The position numbers were made by a program, and so were the translations under genes. Positions 18,772 to 25,687 of a DNA stretch of 64,000 nt are shown in pieces. The notes under the pieces were generated by a model. That model did not search any database. It saw only the letters and a program-made list of their open reading frames with translations, and was not told the DNA's origin. The stretch's first letter is position 1. Each line of letters opens with the position of its first letter. This stretch comes from Alphaproteobacteria bacterium. GTDB taxonomy: Bacteria > Pseudomonadota > Alphaproteobacteria > Rickettsiales > UBA8987. The DNA lies in NCBI GenBank assembly GCA_030429625.1, contig JAUIFA010000002.1, positions 186,001 to 250,000 on the forward strand, written 5' to 3'.

Positions 18772-19722
18772 ATGAGTAAGTACACACAGCCATCTTCACC
18801 ATTTCACGAATTTTTTGACCAGTCTAAGCCAGACGAATTGAAGCTTTATGGTCAATGGATTGAGGAATTTATTAACCGTTTAATGGACATCGCTAGTAAA
18901 CCAATTGGTTTTGTAAACCCAAAACGAGTGGAAGAGGCACAACTAGATAAGTTCAATGAAAATAGGGTAATCTATTATGTGGAGAAGAAACTATCCACCA
19001 TACTAGAACAAGAACCAAAAGAGCAAACTGTTAGCTTAGGTGCAGTAAAAGAAATTATCGAGACAATAGAGGATCCAGCCCTTAAAAATCTTATGTTGCC
19101 TAGAGAAGAAGGCAATGCATTGGCTTCTTTAGGCATTTTGGATGAGGACACTACAAACCAGTTCTTTTTTGTGGTGCGGATTGGTGAGTTGCTTGAGAGC
19201 GCCTTTCATGAAACCTATTTGGTGCAGCAGGGTATGGCGCAGGAATTATGCCGATTTATTCTTCCAGAATATCCTGCAGGAAATGCGGCCAATTTAATTG
19301 AAATGGCTGCAGAATCTTTGGTGGAAGCCAGAATGTTTAAGATGTCATCCAGACAATCTCAAGAAACACGTGTGGTGGATGAAGCAAATATTGCAACAGC
19401 AGAAATCCATTATTTGTTTGCAGTAGGGCAGGTTTTTTCCGAAGATGGAAATCGTTTGTACCGTAAGGGTGGTGCGTTGTTAGGTGAAGCGCCAGAGGCT
19501 TCCGATACGGTGTATAATAAAGTGTTAGCGGCATATCAGAAGGCTTATGACCAGCCTTTGGAAGACGGAATGGATGCGGTAGGAAAGCCCCTGACTTTGT
19601 TGGAGAATTTTGAGCACGAGCTAAAGAACATGCTTAACCGTTCGGAAAAAGTTCAATTTGATAGATTTTATGAGCAGGGTTTGAGTAAAGTTAATGGGCA
19701 AGATCAAAGCCCGAGCCGATAG
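18772..19722 (+). CDS. Hypothetical protein (316 aa)
   Basis: I do not recognise this family. It is a soluble, acidic, mostly helical protein with no signal, membrane helix or known motif. It lies 92 bases after the methyltransferase in the same direction and ends 29 bases before the attL repeat, so it is the last host gene before the prophage. Both genes could be secretion-system effectors or ordinary cytoplasmic proteins; the sequence does not decide. Confidence 0.55.
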   Translation: MSKYTQPSSPFHEFFDQSKPDELKLYGQWIEEFINRLMDIASKPIGFVNPKRVEEAQLDKFNENRVIYYVEKKLSTILEQEPKEQTVSLGAVKEIIETIEDPALKNLMLPREEGNALASLGILDEDTTNQFFFVVRIGELLESAFHETYLVQQGMAQELCRFILPEYPAGNAANLIEMAAESLVEARMFKMSSRQSQETRVVDEANIATAEIHYLFAVGQVFSEDGNRLYRKGGALLGEAPEASDTVYNKVLAAYQKAYDQPLEDGMDAVGKPLTLLENFEHELKNMLNRSEKVQFDRFYEQGLSKVNGQDQSPSR

Positions 19723-19751
19723 AGTTTTTTATGTTTGTGGTGTTTTCTTAG

Positions 19752-19800
19752 AAATGGTGCGTTGAGGAGGACTTGAACCTCCGACCTCCGCCTTATCAGG
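19752..19800. other. attL: 49-bp copy of the tRNA-Ile 3' end
   Basis: Identical to 57540-57588. It covers the tRNA from the anticodon loop to the encoded CCA plus three flanking bases. The matching stops at 19800, where the 5' tRNA half is missing, so this copy is a remnant of the chromosomal 3' half displaced by integration and not a functional tRNA. Confidence 0.95.
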
Positions 19801-20041
19801 ACTGCGGGGGAGTGTGAAATCCTTGCATTTCTGCGATATTTCTTACATCATTTGTGAAAGAATTACCCGTATTTGTAGGCTATTTCGGCAAAAAACGATC
19901 CCACGGGATCGCCGGGATAGGGTAGGAAATCTCACAAAATTATATCAGAATTCTTCGTAATTGATTCCCAAACCTGTATTGCTTAAAAAGGCGGGGGTCG
20001 AAGACTTTGCTGTTTGCCCTTAAATTAAAAAAGCAACTTGT
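19801..20041. other. Left prophage end, non-coding (attachment arm)
   Basis: Together with 19723-19751 and attL this makes a 319-base gene-free stretch. It contains the palindromic terminator at 19890-19911 and no credible ORF. As the sequence flanking the crossover next to int, it is expected to hold integrase and accessory-protein binding sites, but no repeated arm sites could be identified with confidence. Confidence 0.5.
19890..19911 (-). terminator. Palindromic terminator after integrase, left prophage end
   Basis: Read on the minus strand, the stem CGATCCC/GGGATCG is followed by six T. It lies about 130 bases beyond the int stop and would end leftward prophage transcription before it reaches the host. 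A near-identical element in opposite orientation lies at 57454-57475. Confidence 0.75.
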
Positions 20042-21130
20042 TTAACCATAGATTTTGTCTAATGCAGTAATGGCATCTTTTAGATATTCTGGATGATATT
20101 TTAGATAATGTTTTTCAACCGTATCAATGCGGTCACCCATGATGCCTGCAATTTCAACCATGCTTACTTTGTTTTGGGCCATCAAAGTGGCTCCAGTATG
20201 ACGTAGCACATGTGGGGTAATCCATCCCAGATTTGCTAGTCTGGCATATTTTCTAAATGCCCGACCAATTTCATAACATGGGTTACCACGAAACTCGATA
20301 ACATGATCGGTGGTGGCTACCTCTCGTGCCCCGATCAATGTTTCCATTAATGTTTTGTTGATGGGTACGGGCACCCGACGTTTTTTAGTATGTTTCCTGT
20401 TAGGAGGATTAAAATCAATTTGCTTTAAATCAAAATCCACCTGATCCCATTTCAATTCACAAATTGCCCGTTTACGTGACAATGTGTGTAGGGCTAACAT
20501 GGCAAATAATTCCAAATGCGGGTAGTGTTTTAAGGACAGCATCAATTGCTTGATTTCATGTGGGCGTGCCCATTTATCCCGTGGTGGTCCATCTTGTGGT
20601 TTTTCTATATGTGGTACGATGTCCAATAATCCTTCTTTACGTGCATGATTCATGGCCGCAACCAGTAAGTTTAGACTTTTCTTTACGGTCGTGGCACTCA
20701 GCCCATCTACTTCCACACGTCGGCGTGTGAATTCTCGGCACAGATTACGGTTAATCTGTTTGGGATAGAGATCTCCCCAAAATTCTTTGATCGATTCCAG
20801 CGGGTAACTGATGCCATGATCCAAATTCTTAATATTACGAATAATGAAACGTTCTTCCAGACTATCATCATCTTTGTATCGTTCCCGGTGTTTTCTTCTT
20901 TTATACTCAACGTATAAATCTATCATTTCCGCAATGGTTAGATTGACCTTCTCTTCTTCGGTAGGGGCAATCCATCCGGATATAAAATCGGCTAAGAAGC
21001 GTTTTGCTTCGCTTTTATCATCTGTGCACGTTGAAACCCGTTTAAGCTGACCACTCTCCCGCCATTGGACGTAGAATTTGTTTCTTTCTGCTCTCCATGC
21101 GATTTCGAAGTCTGGGACGCTTTGCTGCAT
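20042..21130 (-). CDS. int: Tyrosine-family site-specific integrase
   Basis: A 362-residue phage integrase. It has an N-terminal arm-binding part, a SAM-like core-binding domain (about residues 60-175) and the catalytic domain (about 185-360). Catalytic residues visible are Arg219 (in TLSRK), His307 and Arg310 (PHVLRHTGA) and the nucleophile Tyr342 (KHYLKYH). The usual second His/Trp after LG is Asp333 (IMGDR), a departure from consensus. It lies beside attL, as expected, and its 5' end overlaps the excisionase-like gene by 139 bases in another frame. Confidence 0.95.
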   Translation of the reverse strand: MQQSVPDFEIAWRAERNKFYVQWRESGQLKRVSTCTDDKSEAKRFLADFISGWIAPTEEEKVNLTIAEMIDLYVEYKRRKHRERYKDDDSLEERFIIRNIKNLDHGISYPLESIKEFWGDLYPKQINRNLCREFTRRRVEVDGLSATTVKKSLNLLVAAMNHARKEGLLDIVPHIEKPQDGPPRDKWARPHEIKQLMLSLKHYPHLELFAMLALHTLSRKRAICELKWDQVDFDLKQIDFNPPNRKHTKKRRVPVPINKTLMETLIGAREVATTDHVIEFRGNPCYEIGRAFRKYARLANLGWITPHVLRHTGATLMAQNKVSMVEIAGIMGDRIDTVEKHYLKYHPEYLKDAITALDKIYG

Positions 21131-21324
21131 TCTTCTACTCCTACCTCGTTGGCTTTTTCAAAGGCATCCAGATGTTCTTGCTTGATCCGGATATTGCCTT
21201 TTCCATAACCCATACGAATGCATGCAAGTTGCTGCTGTTCAACAAGAAAGTAGATTTTTCTTGTACTGCATTGCCACATCTTTGCAACTTGTTTGACCGT
21301 GTAACATCTTTGAGACTGTTCCAT
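20992..21324 (-). CDS. Excisionase-like helix-turn-helix protein
   Basis: A 110-residue protein whose first 60 residues form a MerR/excisionase-type winged helix (YTVKQVAKMWQCSTRKIYFLV, then the wing IRMGYGKGNIRIKQEHLDAF). The C-terminal half is polar and low in complexity. The ATG at 21324 has an aaggag site 6 bases upstream; the longer frame has none. It overlaps int. Such DNA-bending proteins direct integrase toward excision; that role is inferred from position. Confidence 0.8.
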   Translation of the reverse strand: MEQSQRCYTVKQVAKMWQCSTRKIYFLVEQQQLACIRMGYGKGNIRIKQEHLDAFEKANEVGVEECSKASQTSKSHGEQKETNSTSNGGRVVSLNGFQRAQMIKAKQNAS

Positions 21325-21466
21325 AATTTTCTCCTTGGATTGTGATTTACGATAACAGGTCCCACAACGCATTTGATGCGTGAGGAAAACTTCTCAGCGA
21401 AACAAAAAATATAAAAATGACTGTTAAAATGTGCATCGCCCACCTCTGGCGATTCTGTATAAGAAG

Positions 21467-21904
21467 TTAGCATTTTTTGTCTCCGCTGTCTTTGTCTTTT
21501 GTGTTTCTTATGTCTTTGTTCAGTTGATTGGTGATTTTCAGCAGGGCACATACCCACATTCTCCATGCTTTATTGCGCCCGCAACCAAGATAGGCACAGA
21601 TGGGTTTCCACTGCTTTTTTTCTGCTTTCCACCAGATAAGGTTGCGTTCTTCCACCTCAAGCCATGCTAGCCACTCAAAGGTTTTCTCCATGCGGGTGAT
21701 CGCATCGGGTGGTGGTGGACCAAGCCTTGTGGGAAGCTTGTCCTGCTGCATGATTTCCCAAGCAGTGTAGACAATCTCCGGCCAGCTATTGAAATATTCC
21801 ATCGGTTTGAGGTGCGGGACTTCCAACCGGCGTAATGTGCGGATGGCCTCCTCAAATTGATCGGCCACCATAGTGGCGGTCCATTCTTCGTATGATTTTA
21901 TCAT
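21467..21904 (-). CDS. DUF6362-like phage protein
   Basis: A 145-residue protein with the features I associate with DUF6362: WPEIVYTAWEIM, a PPPPDAITRM segment, then WLAWLEVEERNLIWWKAEKK and WKPICAYLGCGRNKAWRMW. This resembles a helix-turn-helix with conserved aromatic residues and is common near replication genes in alphaproteobacterial phages. It overlaps the replication gene's stop by 4 bases (21901-21904), so the two are coupled. Molecular role is unknown; DNA binding is plausible. Confidence 0.72.
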   Translation of the reverse strand: MIKSYEEWTATMVADQFEEAIRTLRRLEVPHLKPMEYFNSWPEIVYTAWEIMQQDKLPTRLGPPPPDAITRMEKTFEWLAWLEVEERNLIWWKAEKKQWKPICAYLGCGRNKAWRMWVCALLKITNQLNKDIRNTKDKDSGDKKC

Positions 21905-23016
21905 GATCCATTCTCCTTGGTGGTGAGTTTCGTTGCGATGATCTGTGGGTGCTGCTCTGCCCAGAAGCGGTTAATGTCAGGTAGAAAATGCTGCTCCATC
22001 CAATCTCGTACAAATGCATGAGGAACTTGGAGGGTAAGCATGGTGCCGTCGGGTGTGTCGATGGCCTTGGTAATCATGCTATTGCCAAACCAACAATCCA
22101 CGGCAGCCTTGCTGTGTGTTTGTTCAAGCTTTTGCAGAACCTCATTCCACCCGTCGACCAGTTCCGGTATGGCGCAGGACGGTGGATGTTTGGGGTGTTT
22201 GCCGTCGGAGAAACCACCTTCGAGGATTTTGGCCACATGATCGGGTGACTCGATGGCCCAGCTTAGATCAATCGTCCAGTGCTTGCCCTCGAGCTTGCCC
22301 AAACAAAAATCAGAATGTCCGATGATCCGACAAAAATACCGCCATGCCTGGATGTCTTTTGCAAATTCTTTCTGCCATCTGGCGGTAAGTAGTTTTTTGC
22401 GTTTTTCTGTGAGTATGGCCTTTTGATTGGGTGTGATCTTTCTCTGCACCTCTTCGTTCCAGATATCCACCATCTGATGAAGAATCTGTTTTCTGCCAAG
22501 TGTATGTTTTTCTTTCTCAGACTCTTTCTTTTCTTCTCTGGCTCTGTTTTCTTTATATGTTTCTTTATCTGTATCTGTATTCTCTTCTGAATCTGTTCTG
22601 CTCTGTTCTGTATCTGTATTATACAGAGGGATTTTGTTACTTCGTGTTACATGGCGTTTCTTTGTGTCACGTTGCGTCACTTTTTGTTTCTTTGTGTCAC
22701 GGTGTTTTCTCATCCGTTCGGTAGAGGACGTATGTTGTCGCTTGTCCCATCCTGTGAGTCTATGAAATTCATCGATTAGCCCCTTGTCGTGAAAGGCTTT
22801 TACGATGGCCTCTACCGCATCCGCATTTATGTCTTGAAGCACAGAGATTTCTTCGGCATCAATCACGGCAATGCCACGAGGGTCGTTCTTTGAGGCAGAA
22901 TCCAGAGCACACATCCATACCGCCACCACATGGGCCATTGGTTGTTCTGTGCGCCGTGCGATGACCAATAATTTTGGGTCATAGGGCAACCCATGATATG
23001 TTCGATACCATTCCAT
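21901..23016 (-). CDS. Phage replication protein with DnaA-N-like C-terminal domain
   Basis: A 371-residue, O-like replication protein. The N-terminal 100 residues (EWYRTYHGLPYDPKLLVIARR) resemble winged-helix phage replication starters. The middle (about 110-170) is a low-complexity charged linker, and the last 75 residues (LVDGWNEVLQKLEQTH to FLPDINRFWAEQHP) resemble the DnaA N-terminal domain, which contacts DnaB. Three ATGs are in tandem (23022, 23019, 23016); the last has the best spacing from aaggg. Repeats inside the gene (22641-22701) could be the replication origin. No helicase is encoded nearby, so host DnaB is presumably recruited. Confidence 0.75.
   Translation of the reverse strand: MEWYRTYHGLPYDPKLLVIARRTEQPMAHVVAVWMCALDSASKNDPRGIAVIDAEEISVLQDINADAVEAIVKAFHDKGLIDEFHRLTGWDKRQHTSSTERMRKHRDTKKQKVTQRDTKKRHVTRSNKIPLYNTDTEQSRTDSEENTDTDKETYKENRAREEKKESEKEKHTLGRKQILHQMVDIWNEEVQRKITPNQKAILTEKRKKLLTARWQKEFAKDIQAWRYFCRIIGHSDFCLGKLEGKHWTIDLSWAIESPDHVAKILEGGFSDGKHPKHPPSCAIPELVDGWNEVLQKLEQTHSKAAVDCWFGNSMITKAIDTPDGTMLTLQVPHAFVRDWMEQHFLPDINRFWAEQHPQIIATKLTTKENGS
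22641..22701. repeat. Iteron-like repeats within the replication gene
   Basis: Four copies of a 10-mer close to tttgtgtcac lie within 60 bases (22641-22650, 22661-22670, 22671-22680 and 22691-22700). Two of them are part of a perfect 16-base repeat (22656-22671 and 22686-22701) 30 bases apart. A strongly pyrimidine-biased stretch follows at 22500-22620. Lambdoid phages place the origin iterons inside gene O, so this is a candidate origin. Confidence 0.5.
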
Positions 23017-23027
23017 CATCATCACCC

Positions 23028-23270
23028 TTAATCCAGAAAGCTCTGTTGATTGTCGTTGAAACATCCAGCCGCACGATCCTGATCCTGTTTCTTAAGAGAG
23101 AGTGCCAGATCAATGCAGCCTTTGGTCAGCTTGGCACGATCAAGTTCACGTACTGCCTGTTTCTGCAGTTGCATCAGGGGTTCCAAATCCATCCTGCGCA
23201 TGGTTTCAATGGTAAGATTGCAAATCTCATCAAAAGTTGAGATGGGTGTGTTTTTATGTTGGTCTGTCAT
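23028..23270 (-). CDS. Small phage protein, early region (80 aa)
   Basis: An 80-residue helical, polar protein I cannot assign. The ATG at 23270 follows a perfect ggagg site. Its stop is a few bases upstream of the replication gene start, so it belongs to the leftward early operon. No signal or membrane helix is seen. The 160 bases upstream of it (23271-23429) hold no credible gene. Confidence 0.6.
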   Translation of the reverse strand: MTDQHKNTPISTFDEICNLTIETMRRMDLEPLMQLQKQAVRELDRAKLTKGCIDLALSLKKQDQDRAAGCFNDNQQSFLD

Positions 23271-23429
23271 ATGTGCCTCCATTGTTCGAATTGTTTGAAC
23301 GGAGGTTGCAGGATTTTTTTGTCTTTGACGTGGGGCTTGGTGAGGGATGGGGTAGGGATTGGATGTGGATCAATCTTCTCAAAGGAAGATCAAGCAGCCA
23401 TCACAGCGGTACATCACATGGGGATGAAA

Positions 23430-24131
23430 TTAGCAATTTAGACGGTAATAACCACGCCCATCAGAGAGAATCAATTTCCGCCATCTCTTCTGGCTTTTAA
23501 ATACGTCTCTCATATGGTAGGCACTGGACCCGGATTCATGTAACAATGACTTACCATAAACCCATGGATTGTCTGTCATGCTGGCAGTGTGCAATTCTTT
23601 GACAATAGAGGCTTGTATCGGGCCTAATTTAAATTCTTCTCCGCGTAAAGAAACTGCCCGATAGTGATTATTGTGTTTAAAACTCACGTCGTTCTTTTTT
23701 GGCTTCTTTTCTGAGGGAGGCATGTGTTTGCTTAAGGCATAGGAATCTTCAAAATCCACACAATCTTTATACAGAATTACCAACTGATCCATCGAGGCAA
23801 CCATAGCGGTCTGTTCTGATTCTTCCGGGGAAAGGCGCAAGCATGTATGGTGATCTTGCAAAGATCGAAAACAACGAATTCTGGCCTGCTTATTGGAAAA
23901 AATCCGGCGGCAGTCATTCTCTTGCACCACCACCAATCCAGTGATTCTTTCCTGTCCGCAAATAATACGAAATTCTCCGTTATGACGGACTTTCTCTACC
24001 ACCATTTCCTGCAACCAGATACAGGCGCGTAATTGGCCTGTTTCTAGCGCATAACGTATATCATCCTCTTCCACACCCCACCGCTTCTTTAGCGCATCTA
24101 CCCGATAATATTCACGTTGCGGAAAAGGCAT
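23430..24131 (-). CDS. Hypothetical protein with helix-turn-helix-like ends, early region
   Basis: A 233-residue protein. The N-terminus (YYRVDALKKRWGVEEDDIRY) looks like a short helix-turn-helix, and the C-terminal 65 residues (from FKLGPIQASIVKELHTA to the end) look like a winged helix. A central region carries several Cys and charged residues. It is the first gene of the leftward early operon, facing the repressor at 24358, which suggests a regulatory or replication role. The ATG at 24131 has gagg upstream; a TTG five codons earlier is less likely. No family recognised. Confidence 0.58.
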   Translation of the reverse strand: MPFPQREYYRVDALKKRWGVEEDDIRYALETGQLRACIWLQEMVVEKVRHNGEFRIICGQERITGLVVVQENDCRRIFSNKQARIRCFRSLQDHHTCLRLSPEESEQTAMVASMDQLVILYKDCVDFEDSYALSKHMPPSEKKPKKNDVSFKHNNHYRAVSLRGEEFKLGPIQASIVKELHTASMTDNPWVYGKSLLHESGSSAYHMRDVFKSQKRWRKLILSDGRGYYRLNC

Positions 24132-24201
24132 CGCAAAACCTCGCAATCTCTGTTTAGTTTAACAACACGTAGCCGAATATTTTCAAGTAGGGGTTAAAAG
24201 A

Positions 24202-24313
24202 TAACCGGTTACTAAAAACACATCATCTCTCGCCTAAAAGTTAATACGTACATCCATCTCATGCAACCCTAAAATGATTTTTTATCGCAATATTTTATGA
24301 TGTGATCCATCAC
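24202..24313. promoter_or_regulatory. Lysogeny control region with candidate operators
   Basis: Between the divergent genes at 24131 and 24358 there is a perfect 10-bp palindrome taaccggtta (24202-24211) and an inverted repeat gtgat-cc-atcac (24302-24313) immediately upstream of the repressor promoter. They are candidate repressor binding sites; the two sequences differ, so they may serve different proteins. Confidence 0.4.
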
Positions 24314-24321
24314 CCCCCTTC

Positions 24322-24350
24322 TTTACAGATTTCCTGCGATGTGTTATAGT
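24322..24350 (+). promoter_or_regulatory. Promoter of the repressor gene (predicts leaderless mRNA)
   Basis: The -35 TTTACA (24322-24327), a 17-base spacer and -10 TATAGT (24345-24350) fit sigma70 well. The expected start point, about 7 bases on, coincides with the ATG at 24358, leaving no leader. Confidence 0.7.
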
Positions 24351-24357
24351 CTTCCTT

Positions 24358-24840
24358 ATGGGTAGAAGTATGGAAACGCAATTACAAAAAAATATAAATA
24401 TCGCATTAGAGGAATTAAATCTCTCAATGCGTGCGTTATCCAAAAAAGCAAACATTGGCCCAAGTGGTATATCTGACATAATGAAAAGCAAGGCCGGCGA
24501 TCCTCGCTACGGAACATTGAAAAATATCGCACAAACTTTAAATGTTTCTATAGAAACATTATGCGATGCAACAGAAGAAGAATTTAGAGAAGCTTTGATT
24601 AGTGAAGATTTTAGTATACCAGCATTAAGGTCAATGCCAGATAAAGAGACAATGAGGTTAGCAATTAAGCGTGCTCGTGAGGCAACACGTGATTTGTCTG
24701 TTGATGATAGTCTGCTCGATGAAATTGCAACGGAGTTTTGTACATTTATGTGGGAAAAAGATGTAAAAGAAATCCCTGATTTATTGTCAGAATACATCGT
24801 TGGTCAATGTATAGAAAAAAACAATAAAAAGGTTCTTTAG
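24358..24840 (+). CDS. XRE-family (Cro/CI-like) regulator, probable prophage repressor
   Basis: A 160-residue protein with an N-terminal helix-turn-helix (about residues 15-75: LNLSMRALSKKANIGPSGISDIM, then LKNIAQTLNVSIETLC). The C-terminal half is helical and has no S24 peptidase signature, so RecA-triggered self-cleavage is not expected. It faces the leftward early operon, the classical position of the lysogeny repressor. A second Met at codon 5 (24370) is possible, but the promoter geometry favours 24358. It is followed 3 bases later by a small gene. Confidence 0.78.
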   Translation: MGRSMETQLQKNINIALEELNLSMRALSKKANIGPSGISDIMKSKAGDPRYGTLKNIAQTLNVSIETLCDATEEEFREALISEDFSIPALRSMPDKETMRLAIKRAREATRDLSVDDSLLDEIATEFCTFMWEKDVKEIPDLLSEYIVGQCIEKNNKKVL

Positions 24841-24843
24841 TGC

Positions 24844-25026
24844 ATGGTGGTGGAACAATCTGAGAGGCTTAAAGGGGTTCTAAAGTCCGCCATAAGAAGC
24901 GAAAGATTGCTCCCCAGTGATAGCATAACAGAAGAAAATTATGAGGAGCGCATCAACACACTACGTGAAACGATACAACATGCACGAATCAAAAGCCACG
25001 AGCGTGGCAGAAGGGTTTTTGGTTAA
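24844..25026 (+). CDS. Small protein coupled to the repressor (60 aa)
   Basis: A 60-residue, charged helical protein (EENYEERINTLRETIQHARIK) I cannot assign. It begins 3 bases after the repressor stop, so it is co-transcribed with it, and its stop overlaps that of the convergent gene at 25023 by 4 bases. A partner or modulator of the repressor is a guess from position only. Confidence 0.5.
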   Translation: MVVEQSERLKGVLKSAIRSERLLPSDSITEENYEERINTLRETIQHARIKSHERGRRVFG

Positions 25027-25349
25027 ACCCTATCTGTAAAGCTTCCACTTCTTCCACTTGCCAATAGCTTATCTACATTTGACATATCATCGACCATTTG
25101 CCTGTATGCATTCACATTAGTTTTTTCTGCAGCAGGTTCTACATCTCTGACTGGTGAAGAAAGTCCTAACGCTTCTGCAGCTCTAACTTCTTTCATGGCT
25201 ATAGTGGAAAAATCCATCAGGTCTTCCATAAAAGGTGCTAATTCTGGTATAGCACCAGCAACTGCTTTCATTCTTTTCATTCCTGGTCCATGACCAACAT
25301 CTAAATCTTGGCCAATAATGCTATTATAAATTCCTATTGCTTCACTCAT
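25023..25349 (-). CDS. Hypothetical protein, third gene of racemase cassette
   Basis: A 108-residue soluble protein, mostly helical, with no recognised family. It begins 2 bases after the stop of the 111-residue gene and is the last gene of a leftward three-gene unit headed by the racemase-like gene. There is no membrane segment or signal. Its base composition is AT-rich like the rest of the cassette and unlike the late phage genes. Confidence 0.55.
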   Translation of the reverse strand: MSEAIGIYNSIIGQDLDVGHGPGMKRMKAVAGAIPELAPFMEDLMDFSTIAMKEVRAAEALGLSSPVRDVEPAAEKTNVNAYRQMVDDMSNVDKLLASGRSGSFTDRV

Positions 25350-25351
25350 AA

Positions 25352-25687
25352 TTATGCTCCATATACTACAGATTGTAATGCTTCTGCATTTTTGACAACA
25401 TCCATTATTGATGTCATAACCCTTCTCACTTCCCTATCATGTATTGCAATCATTTCAGGAGTAATTTCTTGTCCATTTTCAAAATATTCAATAAATGTTT
25501 CACATAAAGGCTCAAAAGATTCATGATATTGGCTTGCAATTGGTGATATCATATTGGCTATCCTAATGCCTGTCGTATCATCTTCTATTCCTTCTACTCG
25601 TTTTAACATTCTGTCAATAACATCATACATATCTTCATAACCCTGAAAATATTGACGACATTCATCTTGTGTTAATTTTCTATTCAT
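25352..25687 (-). CDS. Hypothetical protein, second gene of racemase cassette
   Basis: A 111-residue acidic, helical protein (for example YEDMYDVIDRMLKRVEGIED) with no family I recognise. Its ATG overlaps the racemase TGA (ATGA at 25684-25687), which implies translational coupling and probably a shared function. It resembles the third protein only in being small and helical. Confidence 0.57.
   Translation of the reverse strand: MNRKLTQDECRQYFQGYEDMYDVIDRMLKRVEGIEDDTTGIRIANMISPIASQYHESFEPLCETFIEYFENGQEITPEMIAIHDREVRRVMTSIMDVVKNAEALQSVVYGA

Noticed and set aside
19752-19800. Second tRNA-Ile gene at the left prophage end
   Set aside because: Only the 3' half of the tRNA is present; the sequence after 19800 does not pair, so it is an attachment-site remnant.
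21141-21566. Minus-strand ORF of 141 codons overlapping the excisionase-like gene
   Set aside because: It lies in another frame over the better supported gene at 20992-21324, and has no domain or ribosome site.
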